Below are positions 62,316 through 64,000 of a stretch of DNA of 64,000 nucleotides, piece after piece; the stretch's first letter is position 1, and each line of letters starts with the position of its first letter. This DNA is from FEN-1350 sp964386005 (GTDB lineage Bacteria > Planctomycetota > Phycisphaerae > Sedimentisphaerales > Anaerohalosphaeraceae), in the NCBI GenBank assembly GCA_964386005.1, contig CAYLSB010000011.1, positions 1 through 64,000 of the forward strand, read 5' to 3'. The notes under the pieces were generated by a model that saw only the letters and a list, made by a program, of their open reading frames with translations, searched no databases and was not told the origin of the DNA. A program made the translations under genes and the position numbers.

Positions 62316-63152
62316 ATGATCTACGACGCGTTTTTGTTTTCTAACGAACTGGATTTGCTGGAAATCCGCCTGAACGAATTGAAGGATGTCGTGGATCGAT
62401 TCGTGCTGCTGGAAGCGTCGCGTACCTTCACCAATCAACCCAAGCCGCTGGTCTTCAAGGAGAATCGATCGAGATTCTCGGCGTTTCTCGATCGGATCAT
62501 TCATATTGAGATCAGCCGTTTCGATTCCATCGACATGTCGGATGCGTGGAAGGTGGAACATCACATGCGGCGATGCCTGGCCCTGGGGCTTCGATACTGC
62601 CAACCGGACGACGTGATTCTCCTGTCGGATGTGGATGAGTTGCCTCGACCCGAGATCGTTCGGCGCGAGGCGGCCCGGGGAGATATTTCCACTTTTGTGT
62701 ATCGAATCAGTTATTATTTTGTCAACTGTGTCGGCGGCGAGATCACCTGTACGACGATGTTTCCGTACCGGTATCTGAAGGAGGTGTCGCCGGACCTTCA
62801 GTATTTCCGGCGGATCGAGTCCCGGCGCGTGAGCGAGGCGGGGCGTCATCTGAGCTATCTGGGAGGAATCGCGGCGATCCGGGAGAAAATCGGCGCCTTT
62901 GCCCACACGGAATGCAATCGGCCGGAATTCACCGATCCGCATTACCTGGCGGAATGTCTCGCGGGGGCAAAGGATTTGTTCGGACGGCAGGGGGAGGAAT
63001 TCGATTATCATATTGTCCCTCTGGATCATACATTTCCACGGACGATCGTGGCCAATCAAGATCGATACGCCCACCTGATCGCGCCGGTTCCGGAGCGGAA
63101 TGGCGGGGATTCGATGATTCGAAATCCGGCGGTGTACGAGGCGGATCGATGA
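62316..63152 (+). CDS. Glycosyltransferase family 17-like protein
   Basis: 278 aa. The opening IYDAFLFSNELDLLEIRLNE and the block VILLSDVDELPRPEI (DxD-type motif, SDVDE) match GT17, known for adding bisecting N-acetylglucosamine to glycans in eukaryotes and found in bacterial polysaccharide loci. AHTECNRPEF near residue 193 carries another conserved His/Glu. The stop overlaps the TPR gene as ATGA, implying joint translation. The acceptor is unknown. Confidence 0.87.
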   Translation: MIYDAFLFSNELDLLEIRLNELKDVVDRFVLLEASRTFTNQPKPLVFKENRSRFSAFLDRIIHIEISRFDSIDMSDAWKVEHHMRRCLALGLRYCQPDDVILLSDVDELPRPEIVRREAARGDISTFVYRISYYFVNCVGGEITCTTMFPYRYLKEVSPDLQYFRRIESRRVSEAGRHLSYLGGIAAIREKIGAFAHTECNRPEFTDPHYLAECLAGAKDLFGRQGEEFDYHIVPLDHTFPRTIVANQDRYAHLIAPVPERNGGDSMIRNPAVYEADR

Positions 63153-64000
63153 AGTCGCCGATGGAAACAACATCCGGAACGGCCGACTCTTCCGGAGCGG
63201 ATCGGACCCGGCGCTATCAGGACCTGGCGAAACGATTGTTGATCGCCGGTCAGTATGAGCAAGCCCATCAGGTCTGCATGGAATCACTCGGAATTGAACC
63301 CCGCCAGCCGCAGATGCTGAATCTGTCCGCATTGACTTTGTCTCGGCTCGGTCGTACGCAACAGGCGCTGACTCAGATGGATCAGGCCATTTGTCTTTGC
63401 CCCGATGCGGCGGAATTCTATAATTCCCGCGGCATTCTTCGGGAGGGGCTCAACGATATTTCCGGTGCGATTCAAGACTACCGGCAAGCCCTGGCATTGA
63501 AAGCGGATCTGGTTGATTCGGCGTTCAATCTGGCCGTGCTGATGTATCATCGCGGGGATCCTCGACAGGCGGCGAGTTACTGCGACCTTGCGATTCGGCT
63601 TCGACCCGACCTTCCGGAGGCGCATCTGATGCGGGGGGCGGCTCTGCAGAAACTACGAGATTTTGCCGGCGCGAAGGAATCGTTCGAGACGGCGATTCGG
63701 ATTCAACCCGAATCGGCGGATGCCTGGCATCATCTGGGGTTGCTGCTGGCGGAACAGGAACAATTTGAATCGGCGGTCGAGGCGTATCGCAGGGCCATGG
63801 CGAATCAACCGAACAACGCCGATCTTCACAATCATCTCGGGCTTTCTCTCCGGCGGCTGGGCAAGACGGATGAGGCGATCTTCCGGTATCGCAAGGCCGT
63901 GGAACTTGTGCCGGATCATGCGCTGGCGATGTTTAATCTGGCCAACGTGTTGAAAGAAAATCGTAAAATGGATGAGGCCGTCACGTGGTATCGACGATCG
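63149..64000 (+). CDS. Tetratricopeptide repeat protein (cut by the window edge)
   Basis: 284 codons are visible and open to the right edge; the stop lies beyond. After about 25 polar residues, TPR units of 34 residues follow in register from residue 30 (YEQAHQVCMESLGIEPRQPQ, FNLAVLMYHRGDPRQAASY, WHHLGLLLAEQEQFESAVEA, HNHLGLSLRRLGKTDEAIF). At least seven repeats are present. ATG overlaps the GT17 stop. A C-terminal glycosyltransferase domain, common in such planctomycete proteins, may follow outside the window. Confidence 0.85.
   Translation, partial: MKSPMETTSGTADSSGADRTRRYQDLAKRLLIAGQYEQAHQVCMESLGIEPRQPQMLNLSALTLSRLGRTQQALTQMDQAICLCPDAAEFYNSRGILREGLNDISGAIQDYRQALALKADLVDSAFNLAVLMYHRGDPRQAASYCDLAIRLRPDLPEAHLMRGAALQKLRDFAGAKESFETAIRIQPESADAWHHLGLLLAEQEQFESAVEAYRRAMANQPNNADLHNHLGLSLRRLGKTDEAIFRYRKAVELVPDHALAMFNLANVLKENRKMDEAVTWYRRS

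Overview
The window looks like a chromosomal stretch from a planctomycete, probably of the Phycisphaerae side of the phylum. This is inferred from several large secreted proteins with short dockerin-like C-terminal Asn/Asp-rich repeats, LamG/PKD and GEVED architectures, a PEP-CTERM lectin, many DUF4139 paralogues and excisionase-type HTH proteins. No rRNA or marker-gene comparison was possible.

Layout. (1) 1-8678: a complete type I-C CRISPR-Cas locus on the minus strand in the order cas3-cas5c-cas8c-cas7c-cas4-cas1-cas2, followed by a leader and the leader-proximal end of the array, which runs off the left edge. Cas7 carries a large insertion. A zinc-ribbon/PH-domain membrane protein lies just upstream. 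(2) 9.5-13.4 kb: a shrunken prophage. Pieces of a Sak4-like recombination ATPase, a tape measure protein and a tail or surface protein are joined by deletions and frameshifts. A tyrosine recombinase follows, beside the 5' half of a tRNA-Arg gene. (3) 13.4-34.8 kb: mostly housekeeping and regulatory genes: an HTH/pseudo-receiver regulator, RNase Y with a YmdB-like phosphoesterase, an OmpA-type lipoprotein, ndk, a DUF6057/PD40 pair, ligA-ribD, a short uvrC, a PilT-like ATPase, a haem-type sensor kinase and aspS. (4) 35.1-42.8 kb: two LamG/PKD/dockerin-like secreted proteins, then a FAD oxidoreductase and a sugar-phosphate isomerase-like protein. (5) 42.9-51.8 kb: a seven-gene operon starting with an ECF sigma factor and an anti-sigma factor whose extracytoplasmic part is itself a DUF4139 protein. 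Three secreted DUF4139 paralogues, a divergent relative and one unrelated secreted protein follow, and a strong terminator closes it. This is the best candidate for an undescribed system. (6) 52.6-60.6 kb: a giant GEVED protein, a beta-helix protein with an inserted amidotransferase-like domain, and a C-type lectin with PEP-CTERM. (7) 60.7 kb to the end: a PfkB kinase, an MgtC protein, a GT17 glycosyltransferase and a TPR protein cut by the window edge.

How genes may work together. The cas genes form one tight operon feeding the adjacent array. The DUF4139 operon has the form of an envelope-sensing regulon in which the sensor domain and the regulated products are homologues, which suggests homotypic sensing; this is inference. 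The secreted dockerin-like and PEP-CTERM proteins imply sorting machinery that is not in the window. All domain names rest on reading motifs by eye, with no database search.
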